64,000 bases of DNA from the NCBI RefSeq assembly GCF_035046505.1, contig NC_089829.1:3270001-3334000 (forward strand), written 5' to 3'. Shown here one piece after another: positions 23,885-43,239 of the stretch. The stretch is from Tiliqua scincoides (taxonomy: Eukaryota; Chordata; Lepidosauria; Squamata; Scincidae). Below the pieces are notes generated by a model. It ran no database searches, was not told where the DNA came from, and worked only from the letters and a program-made list of their open reading frames with translations. The position numbers and the translations under genes are program-made. Position 1 is the first letter of the stretch, and the number at the start of each line of letters is the position of its first letter.

Positions 23885-24265
23885 GAAGGAACATAAGAAG
23901 TGCCCCGCTGGGTCAGGCCAAAGGCCCATCTAGTCCAGCTTCCTGTATCTCACAGTGGTCCACCAAATGCCCCAGGGAGCACACAAGACAACAGGCACAA
24001 TGTGCGTCCTGGTGTCCTCCCCTGCATCTGGCAATCAGAGGCAGCCTGCCTCTAAAACCAAGAGCTTGCACATACCTACTATGACTTGTAACCCGTAATG
24101 AACTTCTCCAGAAATTCATCCAGACAAGATGCCATAACTGCTTCTTGTGGCAAAGAGTTCCACAAACTAATTACACGCTGGGTAAAGAAGTATTTTCTTC
24201 TGTCTGTCCTAACTCTCCCAACACTCAACTTTCGTGGATGTCCTGGTGTTATGCGAGAGGGAAAA
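23885..24265 (-). mobile_element. CR1 LINE 3' end, antisense
   Basis: Begins at the CR1 3' terminus ('aaggcccatctagtccagct', 'gccccagggagcaca'). It then runs into the C-terminal ORF2 coding strand read in reverse ('cacgctgggtaaagaagtat', 'cttctgtctgtcctaactc'). Only the last few hundred bases of the element are present. Confidence 0.9.
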
Positions 24266-25060
24266 GAGGAGAGGGATTGGCCTGGGACTAGCCAGCAGTC
24301 ATGAGAGAGATGGGGATTTGAATTTGGCTTTCCTAGCCCAAGTCCACTGTTTTGTCGGCTGCAGGTGCCTGTGTCACAAATGGCCTGCAGAGAAGGAAAA
24401 ATGGCCTGCCTGTGTCACAAATGGGCTGCATCATAGGCTTCAAAAAGGGGGAGGGGGGAATGTACCTCTGCAAAAAGGAAAAAAAAGATTTTTAAAATCT
24501 GCATTGCTGGTGATGTTTTGAACTTCCTCTCAGATGACTCCAGTTACTAGGGAGGGACTGGAATCTAGCTCCTGGCAACCACCAGCCTTTGATGTGGGCC
24601 TCAAGGCATCTCTCATCAAGGCAGAAAATTAGCAGTGCCTGGTTACTCACTTAGTTGTGCAAGAAAAGAACCCAACCATATTTTGCTGCTGTGAAATTGG
24701 GCAGCAGCAATTTTAGCCCCCAGTCCTGGAACTTCCTGGGCTGGCTGGCAAGCTAGAGCGTCTCTGAGCAGCTGCAGAGTGCATTGCCATGCCTTGCTGA
24801 TAAATGAATTTGTCCAGTACCAGGAGATGGTGCCTGCCTTTCCAGGTAGGTTCGGAAGCACTAAGATCTATGTCCTGGACTGTGTTTTGCTTAAAACAGA
24901 GGGGAAGGTTTGACCTGGAGGAGGGAAAAAGCAGAGGCCACAGATGTCCTAGTAGCAGCCTGATTTAAATGCCTATCAGTGTTCATCTTTTTCTGCCTCG
25001 AAAATATTTGAATCCAGTTAAATGAGCAGGCAAAGCCAAGCCCTTTCTTCTCCTCTGCCC

Positions 25061-25157
25061 CATAGCTCCAAGAATGCTCTGTCCTTAGGACCTCTGAACT
25101 TGGACGTAGTCTGACCAAGTTCAGAGGTCCTAAGGACAGAGCATTCTTGGAGCTATG
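25061..25157. repeat. Perfect 43-bp inverted repeat with 11-nt loop
   Basis: Arms 25061-25103 and 25115-25157 are exact reverse complements over 43 bases. The first begins CATAGCTCCAAGAATGCTCT; the second ends AGAGCATTCTTGGAGCTATG. The 11-nt spacer is ACGTAGTCTGA. Perfect pairing in otherwise decayed DNA implies a recent origin or active maintenance. A transcript would fold into a long hairpin. No terminal motif or target duplication of a known transposon family is evident. Confidence 0.9.
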
Positions 25158-25413
25158 CTTGTAAAGCATAAGTAGTACTGCTTGAAAAGTACTGCTTGAA
25201 AGCTCTGCCATAAGGGGACAACTGGGCATTTAATTTTCTACTTGAACAAAAGTCTTCATCCAACTTCCCCAGATGTGGAGTGTGGGAGTGTGGGCTGTCA
25301 AGTGTGACTTGTGGCTATTGAGGGACATTTCCCCCCTTCTTCCCCCCCCCCCCCACATAATACAACATTGGAAATTCATGCAGGAAATTTCCAGGCCACT
25401 AGTGTAGCTAGAG

Positions 25414-25551
25414 CACTAAGTTTTGCATTGTGCCTCACCACAGTGTGCAAGCAGCCCCCCTTCAGAGTCATTCAGGTCCACCAGCAGCCCAGAATGGTTG
25501 GGGGGGGGGGTTGCTTGCACACCACAGTGAGGCACTGTGCAAAACTTAGTG
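25414..25551. mobile_element. 138-bp palindromic DNA element with 9-bp direct flanks
   Basis: Ends CACTAAGTTTTGCA and TGCAAAACTTAGTG pair exactly, and the arms continue with few mismatches to a G-run/C-run centre. The perfect direct repeat TAGCTAGAG flanks it (25405-25413 and 25552-25560). Nine-base duplications point to a Mutator-like class more than hAT, but class is inference. Confidence 0.78.
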
Positions 25552-25738
25552 TAGCTAGAGGGGCACTATTGCTCCAGCCTGGCTTTCAGTGTGCAGCTGG
25601 AGACGGGATGCCTGGAGGCTCCAAGGTGATCCTGGAGAACTGACATCCTTACAGGGAGGCACCTGGCTTTGGAGGCAGAAGAGCAACCTTGTGCCTTCAA
25701 AAAAACAAACCCAGATACTCAGAAGTAAAGCTCTGCAG

Positions 25739-26400
25739 CAGTGGTGTGGCTAAGGGTGTGGTGCAGGGGTGGCAATTGCACCATGCAGTGAGCTTTAGGG
25801 GGAAGGCAACAACCTGAGCTTGACATGAATGGTGTCCAAAATTAGGAAAAGTTTGGTCAGTATGAATAATACCATCATGTTATATATCATTGGAAAGGTA
25901 ATTTAATGCAGAATGCAATGAAACAGACCGCATTGGAATATCTGTATTCTATCAAACACCATGGCCAATTAACCAGAAACTTTTAATTAATTAGTTCAGT
26001 GTTTCTCAAACTGGGTTTTAATCCACTAGGTGGGTTGTGAGCCAATTCCAGGTGGGTCCCCATTCATTTTAATATTTTATTTTTAATAGATTCGACTTGA
26101 TGCTGCCATGGTATGTGACTGCATTTGGGGAAGTGTAGCAGACCTGTACTTTTCACAAGCTATATATTAAAAGTATATGCTTTTAATAATGGTAGTCAAT
26201 GGGGCTTACTCTTGGGTAGGATTGCAGCCAAGGATTGTTAAAAATTTTCCTGCTTGATGATGTCACTTCTGGTCATGACATCACTTCCGGTGGGTCCTGA
26301 CAGGTTCTCATTCTAAAAAAAGTGGGTCCCAGTGCTAAATGTGTGAGAGCCACTGAATTAATTAAATAGTAATTAAATAAGTAATTAATTAAATTTGATT
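25739..26400 (-). mobile_element. Truncated hAT-like element, reverse copy of the 17671-18101 family
   Basis: Starts CAGTGGTGTGGCTAAGG. It then carries in reverse order the internal blocks of 17671-18101 ('tgaatggtgtccaaaatt', 'gaatatctgtattctatcaa', 'ggccaattaaccagaaa'). Its 3' end is lost near 26400. A second hAT (25997-26355) is inserted into its AT-rich segment. Confidence 0.7.
25997..26355 (+). mobile_element. hAT-like element nested in another hAT-like copy
   Basis: CAGTGTTTCTCAAACTGGG at the left and GTGTGAGAGCCACTG at the right are inverted termini. Flanks AATTAGTT (25989-25996) and AATTAATT (26356-26363) match at 7 of 8 bases. Homologous over its length to 39152-39516. Confidence 0.85.
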
Positions 26401-26499
26401 CCAAAGCCTTCCTTCAGCCCAGGGTGGCAGAGCCCGAGGCTACACTCTGTGCACACTTTCCTGGGAGTAAAGTCCATTGAACACAGGGGGTCTTAGTTA

Positions 26500-26919
26500 T
26501 GAGTAGACCTGCCAGGGTTGGGCTGCGCGCTCCGCCACTGCCTGCCACAAGCCACGTGGAGGCTGCCAACCTATCTCCTTCCCCCTCCCAGCCAATCAGG
26601 AGCGAGCCCCGCCCACCCGCTGACTCCCCGCATGCTCACCGGCAGGAACGCCCAGTCCGGCCGACCCCACGTGGCCACCCGAGCGCGCAACCTACCCCGC
26701 TGCCTCTGCGCGCCCGCTCTCTATTGGTCCTCCCGGCCCCCTCCAGGCTGGCCAACGAGAGGCCGGCGTGGGAGAGCGCGGCCTCACATTGGGCGCCTGC
26801 GGGACGGCAGCGGCCGCGCCCCCGTCGCGCCTTTCCCGCGGGTTAGGCTGAGGCGCGCACAGGTGGCTGGCGCTGGGGCTGCAGCCGCCCGCGGAGGAGG
26901 CGCCCCGAGCGGAGCGGCC
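26500..26919 (+). promoter_or_regulatory. SRM CpG-island promoter with CCAAT boxes and E-boxes
   Basis: Dense CpG block ending at the SRM ATG. It contains CCAAT on the plus strand at 26592-26596 and reversed (ATTGG) at 26723-26727 and 26788-26792, and CACGTG E-boxes at 26553-26558 and 26668-26673. Two more CACGTG sites lie at the start of intron 1 (27097-27102 and 27116-27121). No TATA box. SRM is an established MYC-responsive gene, and CACGTG is the MYC/MAX site, so MYC control is a reasonable inference. Confidence 0.8.
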
Positions 26920-36391
<9,472 letters not shown>

Positions 36392-37097
36392 GAGCTTTGA
36401 CAGGCATCTCTGCCCCTCGCCTATGGACACCCCTCCCTGAGGATCTTGAAGTGACATCAATGTGGCGGATTTCCTCCATGGGCCCTTTTTGCAGCTTCCT
36501 GTCTGCTGCCGCTTCAGCCAAACATTCCTTCCAATGATGTATATTGAGTTGACTTTTGGAGACTTGCACCCTCTCGGGGACTCTGAAAGGCAACAGTTTT
36601 GGCTTTGATGGGCCAATGCTTGAGCTGCACTCTCTCCCCTCCCCCCAGGACTGGGAATGGACTCTAGAGAGTCTGGGGGCTTCCGCCTGCTTCCTTGTCA
36701 TTTCCCCCTTGCTCATCCAAGTGCTGTATTTATAACTGATGGTGTAATTTTTATCTCCCTTTATCAGTCTTCTGCCTACTGTAGGATATCAAGTGATTGG
36801 TTCTGCACTCCTCCCCTCTGATGCAACAAAAAGGATGGTAGGGGTAGAGCTGAAGGTGGCTTGATAGCACCTCCCTGGGCGCCAGATTTCTTTGCTCCAC
36901 CCTCCTCCATCCTACTGCACTTCACCTTCACCGATCGATCTTTCTCTTTCTTTGTTTCCCCTTCATCTGTTCAGGTGTCGAAAAGAATACCTTGCTGTTG
37001 ACTCGGAGCCCATTGGCTCTCAGAAGAACGCCTACTGGGCTTTTTAATTGGATGGATTTAGTCGCTCCCCCAGTGGAGCTTGATAGAAATGAACTTT

Positions 37098-37103
37098 AAT
37101 AAA
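37098..37103 (+). terminator. SRM polyadenylation signal (AATAAA)
   Basis: Canonical AATAAA about 710 nt after the TGA stop at 36389-36391. It is the first canonical hexamer seen in that stretch, so the 3' UTR is taken as about 36392-37120. Confidence 0.75.
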
Positions 37104-38275
37104 GGGGTAGACATTTGGGGCCTCTTTTGGCAGTTTGAGCCATGAAACTGTTTTGTTGATAGGATCCTGTTCCCTGGCTGTATAATAAGCAATGATCAGT
37201 TGGATAAAGTTGGGGGGGGACACGACCACAGCAAGCTCAAACTGCCTTGTTCGTTGACTGCCTGGTGAGAGTTAACGCACACACCCTGCTATTTGAAGAT
37301 ACCTATTGTTCCTTTGTCTGTCTTCTTTCTACCAGCCACCTCCTCTGTACTCCCAAATCACTGGCATATCATGTTTTGTCAGTGTTTGGAGGGAGGGGGT
37401 GACACTAGAATTGAATCTCCCTCCAACTGCATGTTACTTACATTCCCGCCTGTGGTCAATTCCTGCTACTGTTGCTCCGAATGTTGGCTGTGGGGGGCAG
37501 AGTTAGGGAGATATTTTAAATGCAGAGCATCCTCCCATTGGTCAAAGTGGAGACTAGAACCATACTTTCTTCTTGGAGATGGATCTCACTTTCTGTTGCT
37601 GGCAGCTTCTCTTCTTCTTCTTCTCTTCACATGTCTTTAGAGTATTGGTGTGTGGTTACAGAATTATGTTTAAGATTAGCTGAGCTCAATCTCATCCTAG
37701 AACTTAGCTCTGCCCTCTGATGGGAGAAGGATGCCAAAATGTTTTGGCTTGGAGGTGGGGAAAGGGATTTTTTAAATACGCATGAAGGTCTGGAAGCCTG
37801 GGAAGATGAACCACAGCCAGTAGAAAATAATACCTATTTCCTACTTAACAGCATTTATACTGTTTATGCTTCAAGGAAGCAAAACACAACTTTGGTCTAT
37901 TCTGTTTACACTGGAATCTGGTATTATAGGTAGAACTTGGCATCATGAGAATCTCAACATCTATTGTGTATACATGTGTGTCTTTTCTTTTTAAAGCAGA
38001 CTTCCCACTATTCTACTAGAAATTGTGGACCATGTATTATGAAATCTTGGATGGTGGAGCATATATAATATCACAATGCTACATGACATGGGGAGGGTAC
38101 ATGAAGTCCAGTCGTAGGCTGAAATTACATGCTGGCTAAGAATCAGTTCCCTGGGGGGGAAGAATGGAACAGGTCTAGTATGTAAAGTAGTTCATAGCAC
38201 AACACTCTACAGCAGTGGTTCTCAAACTGGTGAGTCTTGACCCACCAATTCATGTGGGTCCCTGTCCCTTTAAGG

Positions 38276-38623
38276 CAGGGGTGTCCAAACCCCAGCCCTG
38301 GGGCCACTTGTGGCTCTTGGGGGCTCCCAATCCGGCCCCTGGGGATTGAGCTACTGTTGTTGTTGGCAACCTTCAGTCTCAAAAGACTATGGTATCGCGC
38401 TCTGAAAGGTGGTTCTGGAACAGCGTCTAGTGTGGCTGAAAAGGCCAATTCGGGAGTGAATTGAGCTACTACAAGACCATCATTCATATAAATTCCGTCT
38501 TTAATATATTAATTTATTGAAATTTATTCAAATTTGAAATGTAAATCGACTTTTTTTCCCAGCCCCTGACACAGTGTCAGAGAGATGATGTGGCCCTCCT
38601 GCCAAAAAGTTTGGACACCCCTT
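38276..38623 (+). mobile_element. hAT-like element carrying a nested SINE insertion
   Basis: Starts CAGGGGTGTCCAAACCCC and ends AAAAAGTTTGGACACCCCT(T), inverted termini of the same family as 1636-2185 (shared 'agagatgatgtggccctcct' read in the opposite order). Interrupted at 38356-38460. The 8-bp flanks do not match convincingly. Confidence 0.75.
38356..38460 (-). mobile_element. Reverse-oriented SINE fragment with perfect 11-bp TSD
   Basis: 'ttggcaaccttcagtctcaa' and 'agactatggtatcgcgctct' are the reverse complement of the 5S-SINE tail; the minus-strand 3' end is a CAA repeat. The perfect duplication ATTGAGCTACT flanks it (38345-38355 and 38461-38471). The part upstream of the tail is not 5S rRNA, so it may be another SINE or the partner LINE sharing that tail. 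Confidence 0.8.
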
Positions 38624-38984
38624 ATCTAGGCCACAAAAGGTGTCAACTGCACACAGTGCCAAGTGGCACCACAGCGCCAAGTGGTGATTCAAGGATCTTT
38701 AACATTTAGTATAAAATAACTCTGTGGGCTACAGACAGGGTGTTTAGGGCTGGCCATCAGCCCTTGCTTTTATGGCCAGGGATCTGTGATGGGTGAGGAG
38801 GCTGGAGTTGAGCATGTGAGGTGTTCAGTTGAGCTTGGGTACCTCACATGGTGGTCCTTCTTTTTGAAGGAGTCTGGTGGAGAGGCTCTGCCTCACCTGC
38901 CTCCCCACCACTGCACGTCCCTGCTTAGGACTCACCGTGTTGCCACTGATTTTTACATTGTTCTGTTTCTTCCTCTGAAAGTAG

Positions 38985-39565
38985 AACTAGATCCAACGGA
39001 TAAAAACTGAGATTCCGATTGGATAGCAGGAAAAAAGTTCCTGATGGTCAGGGGTGTTCAGCAGTGGAACAGATTGCCGAGAGAGCTGGTGGATCTCATG
39101 GGAGATCTTCAAGCAGAGGCTCAACAAGCACCTGCTGGAGATGCTCAAGGACAGTGTTTCTCAAACTGTGGGTCGGGACCCACTAGGTGGGCCGCAAGCC
39201 AATTTCAGGTGGATCCCCATTCATTTCAATGTTTTATTTTTAATATACTAGACTTGATGCTAACATGGGATGTGACTGCATTTGGGGAAATGTTACAGAC
39301 CTGTACTTTTAACAAGCTACTGTGTATATTTTCTTTTAACAATGATAGCCAATGGGACTTACTCCTGGGTAAGTGTGGGTAGGATTGCAGCCTAGGATTG
39401 TTAAAAATGTTCTTGCTTGATGATGTCACTACTGGTCATGATATCACTTCCGGTGGGTCCTGACAGATTCTCATTCTAAAAAGTGGGTCCCGGTGCTAAA
39501 TGTGTGAGAACCACTGTTCTAGATTACCTTTTAGGTCCCTTCCAACTTGATGTTTCTATGATTCT
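38985..39565 (+). mobile_element. CR1-like LINE 3' end (bird-type subfamily), split by a hAT
   Basis: 'gattccgattggatagcagg' and the frames for FSSGTDCRESWW / EIFKQRLNKHLLEML (39054-39150) are C-terminal ORF2 of a CR1 group different from the other copies. After the hAT the element resumes at 39517 and ends 'ggtcccttccaacttgatg', 'ttctatgattctt', the CR1 terminus seen in birds. Confidence 0.75.
39152..39516 (+). mobile_element. hAT-like element inserted in a CR1
   Basis: CAGTGTTTCTCAAACTGTGG to GTGTGAGAACCACTG, complete inverted termini, homologous to 25997-26355 across its length. The 8-bp flanks are too diverged to call. Interrupts the CR1 38985-39565. Confidence 0.88.
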
Positions 39566-40624
39566 TTTATATTATGTCCATACACAACTGATGTTGATTC
39601 AAATAGCATACAAATTCATTCAAACACTGATAAATGTAAGATATCCATCTTTGGGCACAAGTTGGTGGGCATCTTCCAGTTGAGTAATATCATTTATGTT
39701 GCCCAGTATTAATCTCCAGGTTACAGGTAAATAGGACTACATACATATTGGTTGTAGCCAATACTACCAATACAATACAGGTTGCTGTAGCATAATCTTA
39801 ATCTTGTGTGTGTGTGTTTAAACAAGTCCTCCGGCTTGCAAGTGCATCCTTTGAGGAAGGATGTTCTGGAGCTTTCTGCAAGCAAACATCAAATGAGCCG
39901 AGGTAGAAACAGTGGTGTGAAGTAAACTGAGTTGAAATAGCTGTATGCTATCAAATGTTATAGCCAAATAACCACAAAAGGAAAACGCAACTGCCTTATG
40001 CCACAAAAGTGGATTTCCAATCACTCAAAACTTGACCAATGGAACTCATTGTTCTGAGAGCCAATAAGGTGTTAGGATGACACAGCAGGGAACCAATAAG
40101 GCTGAGGTATTCAATCTGTGCATTGAGTACCTAGGGGGCGTGACCCAGGGGCATCCTGAGGCATGGGGGGGAGGTGGCCACAGCTGCTCTGCTTGTGCTG
40201 CTTCCCTACTTGCTACTTTTCTGTGGGCTATGAATGAGGTAGGTGGGGCAGTGTGAGGTGGGGAGGGCATGTGAAACATGGTGGGGGGAGGTGGTGGAGC
40301 CTCCTCGCCAAACTGAGGGAAGGCTGGCTGGGCAGTGGTGGAGGTGCTGCATCTCATCAGCACAGCACGCTCCTAGCAGGCTTCAAACTGGGAGGGAAAC
40401 GACCTCGAGAGCTCCACCAGTAAGTACAGGCAGTGCAGCGCTTTCCTCCGCTTGGGAAGGAGGGAGTCCGGCCTGCTCTTAGTGGGGGTGTGTGTGTCCA
40501 AATGCCCCAGCCTGCATTCCTTCGTCTTACCTGGGGGGAATAGGGGTGGCATCTGCATGTTGGGGTGTATGTGTGTGAGCACCCCATCTATTTTGGGGGT
40601 GAGTTGTAATCTTGCTTGGTATGG

Positions 40625-40720
40625 CTGCAATCGTTTCCACACTTTCCTGGGAGTAAGCCCCATTGACTCAAATGGGACTTACTTCTGAGTAGATCTACAT
40701 AGGCTTGGGGTGTGTGAGAG
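40625..40720. mobile_element. Palindromic MITE copy (18446-18535 family)
   Basis: 'ctgcaatc'...'gggagtaagccccattgact' pairs with 'aatgggacttacttctgag'. Terminal regions have decayed. Confidence 0.6.
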
Positions 40721-40914
40721 CTTAGCCAAGGATCTTCACCTTTCTCTTTTTCCTCCCCCTTCAAAAAAAGCAGCGCTTGATCAGTCAAGCTTTTCCTCCA
40801 AAAATTGTTTAAAAAATAAAAATGCCCATTCCTTTTCAGCCAGCCCCCTTTTTCCTCCTGCCTCCTTTTGGAGAGGGGGGGGGTACTTCCCATGTTGGCT
40901 GCTATTATAAGACA

Positions 40915-41012
40915 AAAGGCACAATCTACTCAAGTAGACCTATCTAGGAAATAAGTCCTATTGTGTTCAATGGGACTTACTTCCAGGAAAGTGAGGTTAG
41001 GATTGCAGCCAA
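40915..41012. mobile_element. Palindromic MITE copy (18446-18535 family)
   Basis: Left 'ggcacaatctactcaagtag', centre 'gtgttcaatgggacttactt', right 'gaggttaggattgcagcc'. Same order of blocks as the reference copy. Confidence 0.6.
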
Positions 41013-41814
41013 ACAGTCTGAGTCTGTTTGCAATTAGCAGATACACACAAAACAAAGTCTTCCCCTCCCCCAGCAAATTCATCACTTCCCCCCTCCCTTT
41101 CCAAAACCCTCCAGGTGTGCTGCTAACAAACTCAGGGCACAATCCTAACCAGGTCTACTCAGAAGTAAGTCCTTGTCACCTGGGCCCAGCCCCCTGTGGC
41201 AGGAGCAGGGGTCTCCTCAGGGGCAGGGGCCTCCTTGGGGGTAAGTCACAAGTACTGCCAAGATTGGGCCCCCAGGCAGGGCATCTCCCCAGGAATAGGG
41301 CCCATGGCCTCCTGGAAGCCTCAAACAGCTACAGTGGCCGGAAAGGGTACAGCTGGCTAAGCCAGACACAGGCTTCAAAAGAGGTCAGTCCTCTCCAGGC
41401 AGCAGCAGTGCCACAGGGCTAAGCAACCCCGGCCTTATTCTGCAGGTCCATCACCTGAAAGGGGTCTTGACTGCCTCAGTCCTGGAGGGAACAAACCGGG
41501 ACTGGGAGCCCCCAGGACTGGGACCCTCCTGGGTCCCTGGGATGACCCCAGGAGAAGCAAGGCTGCAGGCTCTAGGATTGTAAGCCAATTCTCCCCAACG
41601 CTGGCCAGCTGATCGAAGTCCAAACACTGAGGTGCTTGGGGCCTTCCCGAGGACATCTGGGCTGACCTCAAACACCAGTGCAGCAGGTGAGCAACCCCTT
41701 GGGAACCTGCCGGACAGCTCTGCCTGGAACCTCAAGGGGTCGGGAAGGGTCAGGGAATGATCCGAGCGTGTGCCAATGGCACAAATCTATGTAAGCCAAA
41801 AGGGCCTGTGACAA

Positions 41815-42240
41815 CAATGTTATAAATATATGCCGCCTTTCTGGTCATTGGATTATTCCTCTGACTTAATTCAAGGCGGTTTACATAGGCAGGCGTTTCT
41901 AAATCCCTCAAGGGGATTTTTACAATCATAGAGGTTCTCTTTCAAGAACCACCAACATTTCAGAATGAATCTTCCTGGTTTGGTCTCACTTCTGGCCTCC
42001 AGTTCTCCCAGGCAGGCTGGCAAGCAGCTCCATCTCTCACATGGAGGGTAGCCAAGACACTTGCTCACAGCAAGAGCAGGTGGAATCACTCAGCTCAGCT
42101 CAGCTTGTCAGCTGCTTCAAGGTCTCGCCATTCTCAGCAGTTCAGGGAGCTGCCGGTGTCCTTGAACTGGCGACCTTCTGATGTTATCTTTGGGCTAACA
42201 GAGGCTCTACCCTAGACCAGACCTCCTGCCCCATAACAGG
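41815..42240 (-). mobile_element. tRNA-derived SINE (Sauria-SINE type), reverse orientation
   Basis: On the minus strand it begins near 42240 with 'ggcaggaggtctggtctagg' and 'gtagagcctctgttagcc' (A-box region). A B-box-like 'ggtcgccagttcaaggac' follows, then a body, and it ends 'aaggcggcatatatttat' near 41815. The polymerase III promoter order and the AT-rich 3' end support a SINE. The tail differs from the 5S-SINE tail. Confidence 0.7.
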
Positions 42241-43120
42241 CCCCATGAATATCAAATGTCTGACACAAGTAAATCAACTGTGTAAAGCGACCGTGTCTGT
42301 CTCCTGCCTATCTCTCCGCCAATGACCACCTGTCATCAACAGGGTAAGCCCCCCCACATTTGGTCACACACCAAGGGGTGGGGTCTTTGCCCACTATGGG
42401 CATTACAGTCCTATTTTGTTCAGTGGGGCTTACTCTCAGGTAAGTGTGGTTAGGATTGCAACCTCAGAGTGCTGGCAGCTTTTTTTTGTTTCTAGTGTAT
42501 AATTATAACACCACCCCCATTTTGGGGGTAACTGATGTAATGCTTGTTAGGTGGTGTAGTGGGGAGCCCTGGCCAATGGCCACAAGGATCGGGAGCTGCG
42601 GGCCAGAAAAGTTAAAGAACCACTGCAATAAGGTCAGGTCTCATTTCCATATATCAGAGCTTACTAGAACTCTTTTTCACTTGTGTGAGGGTCATCAAAT
42701 TGGCCACTTTTGTTTCTTGGATTACCTGTACTGTTCTATATGTAAATGAACAAATATATGAAGTTAATGGGGGGTGACACCAACCCTCGTGATGCTACCG
42801 CAATTAGGTTATGCTTATGCTACTGTAATTTATTCTGGTACAAGAGGAGGTGCATCATGGGGGTGACGCAGTGAGCTCTTGCATTGAGTGGCCCAGTGAC
42901 GTCTCTGGGCACAGATAGTCACGTGGATTCTCCTTCTGCCTGGGTGACTGGAGAAGGACGCCGTGCTCTGGTTTGTAGCGTGTCATTCCCCCAAGGGCAT
43001 TTCCAGCTACCAAGTGCAAGATGTTCCCCTTTCAAACAGAAAATTGCTTATCACCCTCAAAATAACATTTGGATTCCACTCAGCAATGGGCTGGACCCTC
43101 CAGCACTGCTCCGGGAAGGC

Positions 43121-43128
43121 TTTTTAAA
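43121..43128 (+). promoter_or_regulatory. TATA-like element upstream of the first small peptide gene
   Basis: TTTTTAAA about 112 bp before the ATG at 43240, in the context GGCTTTTTAAACAGCCC. The second gene has CCCTTTTTAAGAACAGC upstream on its own strand (around 56470-56485). The shared CTTTTTAA-ACAGC context suggests a conserved promoter. Confidence 0.45.
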
Positions 43129-43239
43129 CAGCCCAGTCTGGACTGCAAGCACCGCTTGAGTGAACCTCAAGGTACAGCCATCTCTCTCAGCCTTTGTGAG
43201 GGTCTCCCCTCGCCAGCAAAACTCCTGGCTCCATCTGCC

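Larger units (their letters stand above)
22923..26499. other. EXOSC10-SRM intergenic region
   Basis: No supported gene. It holds a MIR-like SINE, an antisense CR1 end, a perfect hairpin, a 9-bp-TSD palindrome and two hAT-like copies (listed separately). Frames here are short and resemble nothing known. Confidence 0.7.
37125..43100. other. Intergenic region downstream of SRM
   Basis: No supported gene. From 37125 to 38200 nothing is recognised beyond AT-rich unique sequence. From 38211 onward repeats dominate: a hAT with a nested SINE, a CR1 with a nested hAT, palindromic MITE copies near 40625, 40915 and 42405, and a tRNA-type SINE. MASP2, expected next by synteny, was looked for by eye and not found. 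Confidence 0.6.
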
